A DNA stretch of 64,000 bases from Natronosalvus halobius (GTDB lineage Archaea; Halobacteriota; Halobacteria; Halobacteriales; Natrialbaceae): positions 1,736,001 to 1,800,000 of the forward strand of contig NZ_CP099997.1 in assembly GCF_024138145.1 (NCBI RefSeq), written 5' to 3'. The position numbers and the translations under genes are program-made. Under the pieces are notes generated by a model that made no database searches, was not told where the DNA came from, and saw only the letters and a program-made list of their open reading frames with translations. Below, one piece after another: positions 52,928-61,375 of the stretch (its first letter is position 1; each line of letters starts with the position of its first letter).

Positions 52928-54028
52928 ATGGAGTACGAAACGCCTCTCTTCTTTCACGTCATGAGTTACGCCGCCGAGGCCGACCGGGACGTCGTCGACA
53001 TGGTTAGCGGCAACCCCGACTGGGAGCCGCCTCAGGCACTCAGGGACGGCCTTCACGAGTACGCCGACCTCGAGAGCGAGTACTTCCAGTACCCGCCCAG
53101 CGAAGGGCTTCGAAGCCTCCGCGAGGAGATCGCGACCCGCCGCGGCGTCGACATCGAGCAGGTCGTCGTCACGAACGGAGCCGGCGAGGCGAACTACCTG
53201 GCGATGGCCCGGGCGCTCGAGCGTGACGCGGGCTCCGAGGTGATCCTGACCGATCCCGTCTACTCGTACTACCCGGGCAAGACGACGATGCTCGGCGGCG
53301 AGCCGACGTACGTCGAGGCGGCCGAAGACGGCCAGCTCGATCCCGAGGCGGCCCGCGAAGCGGCGAGCGAGGAGACGGCCGCCATCGTCGTCAACACCCC
53401 GAACAACCCCACCGGCGCGGTCTACCCCGAGTCGACGGTTCGCGAACTCGTCGCCATCGCCGAGGAGAACGACGCGATCCTCGTCGCCGACGAGGTGTAC
53501 GATCACTACGACCTCTCCGGAACGTTCTCGAGCGCGCTCGAGGTCGACTCCGACCACCGGATCGTCACCAACGCGTTCTCGAAGTCGCTGGCGATCACGG
53601 GCTTTCGCGTCGGCTACGCGATCTTCCCGCCCCATCTCGTCGAGGACGCCAAGAGTCGACACATGCTGGTGAACGTCGCCGGGAGCGCCCCGGCCCAGTA
53701 CGCTGTCCTCCAGGCGCTCCGGGAGACCGGTCCGGAGTACTACGAGGCCAATCGCGAACTGCTCCGCGAGCGCGTTGACACCTTCACCGCTGCGCTCGAG
53801 GCGGCCGGCGCCGAGTACACCCGCCCGGACGGCGCGTTCTACGTGCTGGCCAGGTTCGAGGGATATCCGGGCACGCTCGAGAACGTCGAGCGCCTGATCG
53901 ACGAGGCCGGCGTCGCCGGGATGCCCGGCGAGGCCTTCGGCACCGCCCGCGAGGACTGGCTCCGATTCGCGCTCGTGACGCCACGCCTCCAGGAGGCGGC
54001 CGATCGGTTGGCCGAGTACTTCGGTTGA
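52928..54028 (+). CDS. PLP-dependent class I/II aminotransferase
   Basis: A 366-residue fold-type I aminotransferase. It has VDMVSGNPDWEPPQALRDGL near the start, TNGAGEANYLAMARAL (PLP phosphate region), NTPNNPTGAVYPE, VADEVYDHYDL (Asp-Tyr for the PLP ring) and NAFSKSLAITGFRVGYA with the Schiff-base Lys. The substrate is undetermined, probably aspartate or aromatic amino acids. The start ATG 52928 (MEYETPLFFHVMSYAAEA) is preferred because sequence upstream of it is not conserved-looking. TGA and the next nine bases are repeated 21 bp later. Confidence 0.93.
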   Translation: MEYETPLFFHVMSYAAEADRDVVDMVSGNPDWEPPQALRDGLHEYADLESEYFQYPPSEGLRSLREEIATRRGVDIEQVVVTNGAGEANYLAMARALERDAGSEVILTDPVYSYYPGKTTMLGGEPTYVEAAEDGQLDPEAAREAASEETAAIVVNTPNNPTGAVYPESTVRELVAIAEENDAILVADEVYDHYDLSGTFSSALEVDSDHRIVTNAFSKSLAITGFRVGYAIFPPHLVEDAKSRHMLVNVAGSAPAQYAVLQALRETGPEYYEANRELLRERVDTFTAALEAAGAEYTRPDGAFYVLARFEGYPGTLENVERLIDEAGVAGMPGEAFGTAREDWLRFALVTPRLQEAADRLAEYFG

Positions 54029-54108
54029 TCGTTGCTCCCTGAGCGCTGATCGTTACTCGCCACTCGCTGCTCGCTGCTCGTTTATCGCCACTCGCCACTC
54101 GCTGCTCG
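54026..54108. repeat. Repeats starting at the aminotransferase stop codon
   Basis: TGATCGTTGCTC (54026, the stop itself) recurs as TGATCGTTACTC (54047). CGCCACTCGCTGCTCG then occurs at 54058 and 54093. The block fills most of the 121-bp gap before the ArsA/Get3 gene. Confidence 0.65.
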
Positions 54109-54149
54109 CAACCGACGAGTACTCGTGGCTTCGTCCGATAGCCACGGGC

Positions 54150-55307
54150 ATGAGCGGACTCGATGTCGATCCCGTCGACGAGACCGACGCGACGAACGAG
54201 GACAACACGATCGAAGTGACGCCGACGGAATCAGTCGACGACGGGGCCGACGAAGATGTGGACGCGGACGCGGACACAGACCGACAGACCATCGACGTCG
54301 AGCCATCCGACGAACCCGTCGACGGCCCCGCCTACGTCCTCTACGGCGGGAAAGGCGGCGTTGGCAAGACGACCATGGCCGCCGCGACGGCACTCGACAG
54401 CGCGAAACGTGGAACCGCGACGCTCGTCGTCTCGACCGACCCGGCTCACTCCCTCTCGGACACCTTCGAGACCGAGATCGGGACCCGGCCCGAGCGCCTT
54501 CGGGAGGACATTCCGCTGTTCGCTGCCGAGATCGACCCCGATGCGGCCTTAGAGGAGGGGCAGGCCGCATTTATGGCCGAGGGCGGCCCCGACGCCCTGG
54601 GCGGCCTCGGCCAGTTCATGGGTGAGGACACGCCGATGGACATGCTCTTCGGAGGAACGATGCCGGGCGCCGACGAGGCCGCTGCGATGCAGACCCTCCT
54701 CGAGTACCTCGACGACGACCGGTTCGACCGCGTAGTGGTCGACACCGCGCCCACGGGCCACACCCTCCGGTTGCTCCAGTTGCCGGAGATCATGGACACC
54801 ATGATGGGCCGGATCATCAGCTTTCGCCAGCGCGTCGGGAGCATGGTCGACGGGATCAAGGGAATGTTCGGCGATGCCGGCGAGGCAGACGAAAACGACC
54901 TCCAGGACCTCGAGATCCTCCGGGAGCGCATCGAACGCCTTCGTGCCGTGTTGCAGGACCCCGAGCGAACCGACTTCCGGATCGTCATGGTCCCCGAGGA
55001 GATGAGCGTCCTGGAGTCGAAGCGACTGCGCGCCCAGTTGAACGAGTTCGACATTCCGGTCGGCACCGTCGTCGTCAATCGGGTGATGGAGCCGCTGGCT
55101 GAGGTCACCGACGACGTCGAGGGCGAGTTTCTGCAGCCAGATCTCGACTCCTGTGCGTTCTGCCAGCGCCGCTGGGACGTCCAGCAGAACGCACTGATGG
55201 AGGCCCAGGACCTCTTTCGCGTGACCGACGTGCGGCGAGTGCCGCTGTTCGCCGAGGAGGTCAAGGGCGAGTCGATGCTCGAGGTCGTGGCGGCCTGTTT
55301 GCGGTGA
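54150..55307 (+). CDS. ArsA/Get3-family ATPase
   Basis: A 385-residue P-loop ATPase. The deviant Walker A GGKGGVGKTT is at residues 66-75, switch I is STDPAHSLSDTFE, and switch II is VVDTAPTGHTLRLL. A C-terminal CAFCQRRWDVQ has the CxxC that binds zinc in Get3 dimers. It lacks the tandem duplication of bacterial ArsA. An N-terminal acidic extension of about 60 residues precedes the fold. It may target tail-anchored membrane proteins; there is no ars operon nearby. Confidence 0.94.
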   Translation: MSGLDVDPVDETDATNEDNTIEVTPTESVDDGADEDVDADADTDRQTIDVEPSDEPVDGPAYVLYGGKGGVGKTTMAAATALDSAKRGTATLVVSTDPAHSLSDTFETEIGTRPERLREDIPLFAAEIDPDAALEEGQAAFMAEGGPDALGGLGQFMGEDTPMDMLFGGTMPGADEAAAMQTLLEYLDDDRFDRVVVDTAPTGHTLRLLQLPEIMDTMMGRIISFRQRVGSMVDGIKGMFGDAGEADENDLQDLEILRERIERLRAVLQDPERTDFRIVMVPEEMSVLESKRLRAQLNEFDIPVGTVVVNRVMEPLAEVTDDVEGEFLQPDLDSCAFCQRRWDVQQNALMEAQDLFRVTDVRRVPLFAEEVKGESMLEVVAACLR

Positions 55308-55309
55308 AC

Positions 55310-55525
55310 TCAGCTAACGCCAAGGAGAACCAGTCCGAACCCGACGAGCGTAATCACCACGCCCGACCCCTTCATCACGCGAATTCGGTCATCTCGCGAG
55401 ACGCCGGCCGAGGCCGCGGCGCCGACCCCGCGTTCGGCCTGCGCGTCGACCATCCGCGGTGCCATCCGAATTCCGGCGACGCCGCTTAGCACTAATGCTG
55501 CGCCGACGACGGCGAGGACGTTCAT
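55310..55525 (-). CDS. Small two-helix membrane protein
   Basis: A 71-residue protein (MNVLAVVGAALVLSGVAGIR) with helices at about residues 3-22 and 52-70 and a polar Ala/Arg loop (DAQAERGVGAAASAGVSRDD). It is convergent with the Get3-like gene, leaving only 2 nt between the stops. The family is not recognised and the function unknown. Codon bias is typical of the genome. Confidence 0.65.
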   Translation of the reverse strand: MNVLAVVGAALVLSGVAGIRMAPRMVDAQAERGVGAAASAGVSRDDRIRVMKGSGVVITLVGFGLVLLGVS

Positions 55526-55696
55526 CGACGTCCGGCCTCCGTTCGGGGTAGTTCTCTGGATGGAGCAGGTCTCGAGGAGCGGAGGATTCGTCGAGCGATC
55601 ATACGTGTCTGGACGGGGCACCTCGAGGGGCAAAGGCGCCCCGATATCGAGTACCGTTCGTCGAACGTACGACCGGCGCCGTGGGTGGTCGGACAG

Positions 55697-55764
55697 CCGA
55701 GTGACGAATCCGACGACCGAGTGACGAATCCGACGACCGAGTGACGAATCCGACGGCCGAGTGG
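55697..55764. repeat. Tandem repeat, 3 x 20 bp plus partial
   Basis: CCGAGTGACGAATCCGACGA units begin at 55697, 55717 and 55737, with a fourth partial unit. They lie in the 328-bp divergent gap 55526-55853, whose other content is the promoter before 55854. Confidence 0.9.
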
Positions 55765-55816
55765 GCGCCGAATCGAGTGCCGCGAACGGTGGACGGCCGG
55801 GCGAAAAAACGGGACC

Positions 55817-55825
55817 CCTAAATAC
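55817..55825 (+). promoter_or_regulatory. TATA-like box of the heme A/O synthase gene
   Basis: CCTAAATAC is centred about 32 bp before the GTG at 55854. Confidence 0.4.
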
Positions 55826-55853
55826 GCGGAGACGAACCCTCCTCTAGAGACAC

Positions 55854-57275
55854 GTGTCATCGCCGCCGTTCCCTCGTCCGATCGAGACGCGCTCGCGGTT
55901 CGCCGGATTGCTGGCAGCGACCGCCGTCGGCGTCTACCTCCTGGTGATCGTCGGCGCGACCACGTCGCTGACGAACGCCGTCACCGCGTGCACATCCTGG
56001 CCGGTGTGTGCCCCACCCACCAACCCACTGAGCCAGACCGAACTCGCGATCGCGTGGGGCCACCGCATCGCCGCCGTCCTCGTCGGCCTCCTGCTGATCG
56101 GCACGACCCTCGTGGCCGCAATCGGCGACGCCACCCAGCGCGTCCGTTACGCCCTGTACGCCGCCGTCGCCCTGTACCCGGTCCAGGTCGCCGTCGGTGC
56201 CGCCACAGCGACGATGGGACCACAGGCGCTGATCCCTGGACTGCACCTCACCATCGGCGTCACCATCTTCGCGTTCGTCGTCCTCGCGCTCGCGTGGGAC
56301 CTCGAGGTCACCACCGGCTCGAGCGACGACCGAATGGAGCCGCCGGAACCGATCGACACCGGCGACGCCCCGCCCCGACAGCTTCCCGACGGCGGGCTCG
56401 CCAGAGTCCGGCTCACCGCCTACGCCTACTTCAAGATGATGAAGCCGCGGCTCATGTGGCTGCTGTGCCTGGTCGCCGCCGCTGGTATGGCGCTGGCCGC
56501 TGGCCCGGACCTCGAGGCCTCGACCATCGTCGCGACCCTCGGCGGCGGCGTCCTCGCCATCGGCGCCTCGGGAACGTTCAACCACGTCCTCGAGCGCGAC
56601 GTCGACCAGCAGATGTCCAGGACGGCCGACCGGCCGCTGGCGACCGACCTGATTCCGGTTCGGAACGCCCTGCTGTTCGGATTGTTCCTCACGGCTGCGT
56701 CGATGACGGTCTTCCTGTCGATCAACGTGCTGGCGGCCGCCCTCGGTCTCGTGGCCATCCTGTTCTACAGCGTCGTCTACACGCTGTTGCTCAAGCCGAA
56801 TACCGTTCAGAACACGGTCATCGGCGGGTTCGCCGGCGCGCTTCCGGCGCTCATCGGCTGGGCCGCCGTCACCAACGAGATCGGCGTCCCCGCCCTGGCA
56901 CTGGCGGGCCTGATCTTCCTCTGGACGCCCGCGCACTTCTACAACCTCGCGCTGGCCTACCAGGACGACTACGCCCGCGGCGGGTTCCCGATGATGCCCG
57001 TCGTTCGAGGCGAAACCGTCACACGAAAGCACATCCTCTACTACATCGGGGCGACGCTCGTCGGCGCGGTTGCACTCGTCTGGCTCACGGATCTCGGCGC
57101 ACTCTACTCCGTCACCGTCGTGTGCTTCGGCGGTCTCTTCCTCTGGTTCGCCGTCGACCTCCACTTCGAGCAGACCGAACGGGCCGCGTTCCGCGCGTTC
57201 CACGCCTCGAACGCGTTCCTCGGGGCTGTCCTCGTGGCGATCCTGGTCGACGCGCTCGTCGCTGTCGGCGCGTGA
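55854..57275 (+). CDS. Heme A synthase-heme O synthase (CtaA-CtaB) fusion
   Basis: A 473-residue membrane protein. Residues 1-155 are a four-helix CtaA/COX15-like half with the Cys pair CTSWPVC and WGHRIAAVL. After a hydrophilic linker (about 157-185), residues 190-473 are a UbiA-type prenyltransferase. Its two Asp-rich motifs are NHVLERDVDQQMSRTADRPL and the AYQDDYARGG loop. The CtaB half farnesylates heme B to heme O and the CtaA half oxidises it to heme A for the terminal oxidase. The start is GTG 55854. The full eight-helix bacterial CtaA is halved here, as in archaeal forms. Confidence 0.94.
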   Translation: MSSPPFPRPIETRSRFAGLLAATAVGVYLLVIVGATTSLTNAVTACTSWPVCAPPTNPLSQTELAIAWGHRIAAVLVGLLLIGTTLVAAIGDATQRVRYALYAAVALYPVQVAVGAATATMGPQALIPGLHLTIGVTIFAFVVLALAWDLEVTTGSSDDRMEPPEPIDTGDAPPRQLPDGGLARVRLTAYAYFKMMKPRLMWLLCLVAAAGMALAAGPDLEASTIVATLGGGVLAIGASGTFNHVLERDVDQQMSRTADRPLATDLIPVRNALLFGLFLTAASMTVFLSINVLAAALGLVAILFYSVVYTLLLKPNTVQNTVIGGFAGALPALIGWAAVTNEIGVPALALAGLIFLWTPAHFYNLALAYQDDYARGGFPMMPVVRGETVTRKHILYYIGATLVGAVALVWLTDLGALYSVTVVCFGGLFLWFAVDLHFEQTERAAFRAFHASNAFLGAVLVAILVDALVAVGA

Positions 57276-57515
57276 TTTCGGGGAGTAACCAGCTGTTATC
57301 GATTCCGACGCACTCGAACCGACCGTGTCCCTCGAGCCCGCGTTTTCCTGATCCCCTGACTCGTCGATAATGGCTGATTAGTCGTCCAGGCCGCCGATCG
57401 TCGACCCCTGTGGCAGTCGCAGTCCGCAGAGCAAACCTTCGAAGCCGCGAGACGGCGGGTCGAACGGTCGTCCGCCTTTTTGGGCGTCCTGGTCGGAGCC
57501 GACTCGAGGATCACT

Positions 57516-57977
57516 ATGAGCGACTCATCACACGGTTCGACAGACGCGGGAACCGACGACCGAACGACCCGAACGGCGACGCGGGGGAATGCGAGTGGCC
57601 AGAAGTGGCTCAGCGGACTCGTCTCGTTGATCGGGATCTGGATCGCGGTCTCGCCGTTCGTTTACGGGACGGCGGAGACGGCCACCTGGAACAACGTGCT
57701 CGTGGGCGCGTCGATCTTCCTGCTCGCCGGCTACAACTACTACCGGATCCAGACGGCTCACCCCTCCAGTACGCCCGCGATGTCACTCGTGGCCATCCTG
57801 GGACTGTGGGTGTTACTCTCGCCGTTCGTGCTCGCGTACGGGACCGATACCGGTGGCGCCTCCTGGAGCACCATCGTCTCGGGTGCCCTGACGGCGCTGC
57901 TCGCTGGGTACGTCGCCTACGCTGGGGGCCGCACGCCGACCGGCGCTGGAGCGGACGCGGCCGACGGTGCCCGGTGA
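57516..57977 (+). CDS. SPW-repeat membrane protein
   Basis: A 153-residue protein. A polar N-terminus of about 30 residues is followed by two SPW repeats. The first is LSGLVSLIGIWIAVSPFVYG, then TATWNNVLVGASIFLLAGYN. The second is AILGLWVLLSPFVLAYG, then GASWSTIVSGALTALLAGYV. There are four helices. The family has no established role. ATG 57516 is preferred over 57480. The bases around its stop recur twice downstream. Confidence 0.9.
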   Translation: MSDSSHGSTDAGTDDRTTRTATRGNASGQKWLSGLVSLIGIWIAVSPFVYGTAETATWNNVLVGASIFLLAGYNYYRIQTAHPSSTPAMSLVAILGLWVLLSPFVLAYGTDTGGASWSTIVSGALTALLAGYVAYAGGRTPTGAGADAADGAR

Positions 57978-58055
57978 CGGCGTCCATCAGCGGGACGGTC
58001 GAGGGTGCTCGCTGACAGTGTCTGCCTGGCGAGACGGCCGAGGGCGTCTCGAGGA
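57963..58055. repeat. Degenerate repeats starting at the SPW stop codon
   Basis: GACGGTGCCCGGTGAC (57963-57978, containing the TGA) recurs as GAGGGTGCTCGCTGAC at 58001. A GACGGTCGAGGGTG / GACGGCCGAGGGCG pair begins at about 57994 and 58032. Confidence 0.45.
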
Positions 58056-58104
58056 TGTGACCGATCGCACCGAGCGCGACCCGACACCGCCCTCGGACCC
58101 AAAT

Positions 58105-59061
58105 CTACCTGACTTCCGGCAGCACCGTCTCCGCGTAGAACTCGATCGCGCGCTCTTCCTCGTCGCCGATCTGGTGGACGTAGACGTGGTCGAATCCGGC
58201 CTCCACCGCCTCCTCGAGCGAGTCGACGTGTGCGTCGGGATCGGGATCGGTCACCGTCGATCCCTCCGCGATGTCCTCCTTCTCGACCATCTGGGTGGCC
58301 TGCTCGAAGTGGGCTGGACTCGGAAGCGCCTGGCTCAACTCGCCCGGGAGCGCGCCGTTCGGCCACATTTCGTACACCGTGTCGACCGCCTCCTCCTCGC
58401 TGTCGGCGTAACAGACGTCGAGCTGGGTGTAGGTCGGTCCGTCTCCGCCGGCGTCCTCGTAGGCCTCGATGACCTCCTCCTGCGGGCCGACGGTCCAGAG
58501 GCCATCACCTTCCGCGGCGGCCATCCTGGCAGTTTTTGGACCGAACGCCGAGACCACCACGTCGGGGTCCTCGTCGGGCACGGTGTAGAGCCTCGCGTCC
58601 TCGACCGTGAAGTGCTCCCCGTGGAAGCTTATCGGCTCGCCCGTCCAGAGTTCGCGCATGACGTGGATGGCCTCGTCGAGCATCTCGAGGCGAACCGAGT
58701 GCTCGGGCCAGCGCTCGCCGACGACGTGCTCGTTCAGGTTCTCGCCGGTTCCGACCCCGAAGGTGAACCGGCCGTCGGCCAGTTCCTGGACCGTCGCGAC
58801 GGCCTGGGCGACGTTGACCGGGTGGATGCGGACGATGGGACAGGTGACGCCGACGCCAATTTCGATCTCCTCGGTTTCGCGGGCGATCGCGCCGAGCGTG
58901 CTCCAGACGAACGGGGACTCGCCCTGGGCGCTAATCCAGGGGTGGAAGTGATCCGAGATGGAGACGAAGTCGAAGCCGGCCTCCTCGGCGGCGACCGCGA
59001 GGTCGACGAGTCGGTCGGGGCCCTGTTCCTCGCTCGAGAGCGTGTACCCGAACTGGGTCAT
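58105..59061 (-). CDS. LLM-class (F420-dependent) oxidoreductase
   Basis: A 318-residue TIM-barrel luciferase-like protein (MTQFGYTLSSEEQGPDRLVD). It has FDFVSISDHFHPWISAQGES, the IGVGVTCPIVRIHPVNVAQA segment, GRFTFGVGTGENLNEHVVG and VVSAFGPKTARMAAAEGDG. The layout is that of F420-dependent glucose-6-phosphate dehydrogenase-like enzymes, common in haloarchaea, which make F420. The substrate is uncertain. ATG 59061 is chosen over 59112. Confidence 0.92.
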   Translation of the reverse strand: MTQFGYTLSSEEQGPDRLVDLAVAAEEAGFDFVSISDHFHPWISAQGESPFVWSTLGAIARETEEIEIGVGVTCPIVRIHPVNVAQAVATVQELADGRFTFGVGTGENLNEHVVGERWPEHSVRLEMLDEAIHVMRELWTGEPISFHGEHFTVEDARLYTVPDEDPDVVVSAFGPKTARMAAAEGDGLWTVGPQEEVIEAYEDAGGDGPTYTQLDVCYADSEEEAVDTVYEMWPNGALPGELSQALPSPAHFEQATQMVEKEDIAEGSTVTDPDPDAHVDSLEEAVEAGFDHVYVHQIGDEEERAIEFYAETVLPEVR

Positions 59062-59284
59062 AGTCACCCATTTCACCGGGACGTGCGTAGTCGCTTCACT
59101 TGCACTCGCCACTCGCCTGCGGTGATCGTCTCGAGGCTAGCCGGGACTCGAGCAGCCGATTCGGACGCGTTCAGCAAGCCGAGACGGGCCCGATCGGCGG
59201 CGTGAATGGCGGCGATGTCGGAACCCGCTCGCGCGAGCGTCCCGCGATGGGACGTAAAACTGGAGAACGTCGCTCGGGGCCGGA

Positions 59285-60364
59285 CTACCCCGAGACGCCG
59301 CCGAAGGAGAGCCCGCTCTCGATGTAGCGCTGAGCGAACATGTAGACGAAGACGATGGGCGAGGCGTACACCAGTGCGAACGCCGAGAACCGCCCCCACG
59401 GCACCGTGTAGGTGTCGACCAGGCTAAACAGCCCGACGGGGAGCGTGTAGTTCTCGGGGCGCAACACCAGCTGGGCGACGATGAACTCCATCCACCCGGT
59501 GAGGAAGATGAAGATGAAGATCGTCGCCAGCCCCGGCTTCGCCAGCGGCAGGACGATCTCCCAGGCGACGCGGAACGGGGAGGCCCCGTCCATGATCGCC
59601 GCCTCCTCGTAGGAGACCGGGATCGAGTCCATGTACGTCTTCAACAGCCAGGTGTTGAACGGTACGGCCATCGCCGCGTAGTAGACCGCCAGCACGAGTT
59701 TGTTGTTGGTGAGCCCGGTGCTCGAGAAGATCGTGTACAGGGCGATCAGCGCCGCGATGCCGAGGCCACCGCCGATCTGGGTGAACAGAATGTAGCCGTA
59801 GAGCAGTTTCATCCGGCCCGCGAACTCCCGGCGGGAGAACGCGTACGACGCTGGAACGATGAGCGACATGGCGATCACGACAGTGGCGACGCCGATGTAC
59901 AGGCTGTTCCAGAAGTACCTGGGGAAGTCAGACGTCGTGTCGACGTAGTTGCTCGCGTCGAGGAAGACGATTCGTGGCCACTCGAAGTAGTACACGACGT
60001 CGGTGAAGGGAACGGCGATCCGGACGATTGCGCCGGGAATGAACAGATCGCCGACGACCCAGACGAACGCCTCCGGGCTGAAGTCCTGGGGGATCAGGCC
60101 CGCGCTATCGGTGGAGTACAGCGTGGCACCGTCTCCCTGCAGGGCGATCATGAGCACCCAGTAGATGGGGATCAACAGCACGAAGACGAAGACGAGCGTT
60201 GCGAGCGTCGAGAGGGCGGGAATCAACACGTCCCGCGGCGAGATCGTTCCCCGCTTGACCCCCTCGATCGTGTACTCCACATCGGCCCGGAATTCGGCTG
60301 GTTTGTCGATTGCCGTGCGTACGTCGCGTGCGAGTTTTCGGCGAATGCTTTCGAGCATCGTCAT
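59285..60364 (-). CDS. Sugar ABC transporter permease (MalG-like)
   Basis: A 359-residue CUT1-type permease with six helices. The cytoplasmic EAA loop reads YEEAAIMDGASPFRVAWEI, followed by VLPLAKPGLATIFIFIF. It begins 2 nt after the MalF-like gene and completes a binding protein-permease-permease set. A 140-residue periplasmic-side region sits between helices 1 and 2. No ATPase gene is adjacent; a shared MalK encoded elsewhere may serve it. Confidence 0.94.
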   Translation of the reverse strand: MTMLESIRRKLARDVRTAIDKPAEFRADVEYTIEGVKRGTISPRDVLIPALSTLATLVFVFVLLIPIYWVLMIALQGDGATLYSTDSAGLIPQDFSPEAFVWVVGDLFIPGAIVRIAVPFTDVVYYFEWPRIVFLDASNYVDTTSDFPRYFWNSLYIGVATVVIAMSLIVPASYAFSRREFAGRMKLLYGYILFTQIGGGLGIAALIALYTIFSSTGLTNNKLVLAVYYAAMAVPFNTWLLKTYMDSIPVSYEEAAIMDGASPFRVAWEIVLPLAKPGLATIFIFIFLTGWMEFIVAQLVLRPENYTLPVGLFSLVDTYTVPWGRFSAFALVYASPIVFVYMFAQRYIESGLSFGGVSG

Positions 60365-60366
60365 GG

Positions 60367-61359
60367 TTAGTTCACCCCCTCCGCCAGCTGTCCCTTCCAG
60401 ACCGCGGCGAGCATGAAGATGCCGATGAAGACGACGGCGGTCATCATGATCGCGGCCCCGGCCCCGTAGGCGTCGAACGTGAACGCTTCACGGTAGCCGT
60501 ACAGGATGATGAGTTCGTTCGCTCGACCCGGTCCGCCCCGGTTGAACACGTAGGGAATCAGGAACTGGGTGAACGACGCCGCAGCGGTCAGGATCGCCGC
60601 GAACATCACGGGCCGTTTGATCGACGGCACGGTCACGTTCAGGAACCGGTGAACGAAGCCGGCGCCGTCGACCTTCGCGGCGTCGATCAGATCGTCCGGG
60701 ACGGCCTGGAGTGCGCTCACGGTGATGATGACCATGAAGGGATACGCCAGCCACATCTCGGTCAGCAGGTAGGTCCCGAACGCGAGCCATCGGTCGTTGA
60801 ACCACGATTTCGGCGCCATGCCGAAGACGGCAATCGCCTGGTTCGCCAGGCCGAATCGGGCCGAACTGAATACGCCCCTCCAGATCGTGATCGTGAAAAT
60901 CGGCGGGAGCGCCCACGGGATGATGATGATCGACCGGAGATACCGCTTCCCGCGGACGCGGTCGCTCGTCACGAGCATCGCGAGGAACAGTCCGAACGCC
61001 ACTTTGAGTGTGACGCTTATCGCGACGAACAGCCACGTGATTCCGAGCGAGTTCCAGAACGCAGGATCGGACAGAACTGACACGTAATTTTCCAGACCGA
61101 CGAAGTTCTCCACCCCACGCAGGCCGAAGAAGCCGGTTATTCCGCCGGGGCCGTCCTGGAAGACAGTCGCCGGTTCGGCGTCCGTAAAGGAGAGGTAGAT
61201 TGTAAACAGAAGCGGGAAGAACATGAACAGCGAGAAGAAAAACAGGCCCGGTAAGACCAGGAGCAACGCGCTGTTTTCACTGATCCACTCCTGCGTCGAC
61301 TCCGGTACTATCGCACGGTATCCGTCCCGTGAGCGCGCTCCGACTGAGGAAAGGCTCAT
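60367..61359 (-). CDS. Sugar ABC transporter permease (MalF-like)
   Basis: A 330-residue permease from ATG 61359 (MSLSSVGARSRDGYRAIV). It has six helices, an external loop VFQDGPGGITGFFGLRGVEN and the EAA loop IDAAKVDGAGFVHRFLNVTV with a following PSIKRPVMFA. It pairs with the MalG-like protein to form the channel. It starts 16 nt after the binding-protein gene, so the three are co-transcribed. Confidence 0.93.
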   Translation of the reverse strand: MSLSSVGARSRDGYRAIVPESTQEWISENSALLLVLPGLFFFSLFMFFPLLFTIYLSFTDAEPATVFQDGPGGITGFFGLRGVENFVGLENYVSVLSDPAFWNSLGITWLFVAISVTLKVAFGLFLAMLVTSDRVRGKRYLRSIIIIPWALPPIFTITIWRGVFSSARFGLANQAIAVFGMAPKSWFNDRWLAFGTYLLTEMWLAYPFMVIITVSALQAVPDDLIDAAKVDGAGFVHRFLNVTVPSIKRPVMFAAILTAAASFTQFLIPYVFNRGGPGRANELIILYGYREAFTFDAYGAGAAIMMTAVVFIGIFMLAAVWKGQLAEGVN

Positions 61360-61375
61360 TGTGGTAGTCAGACGT

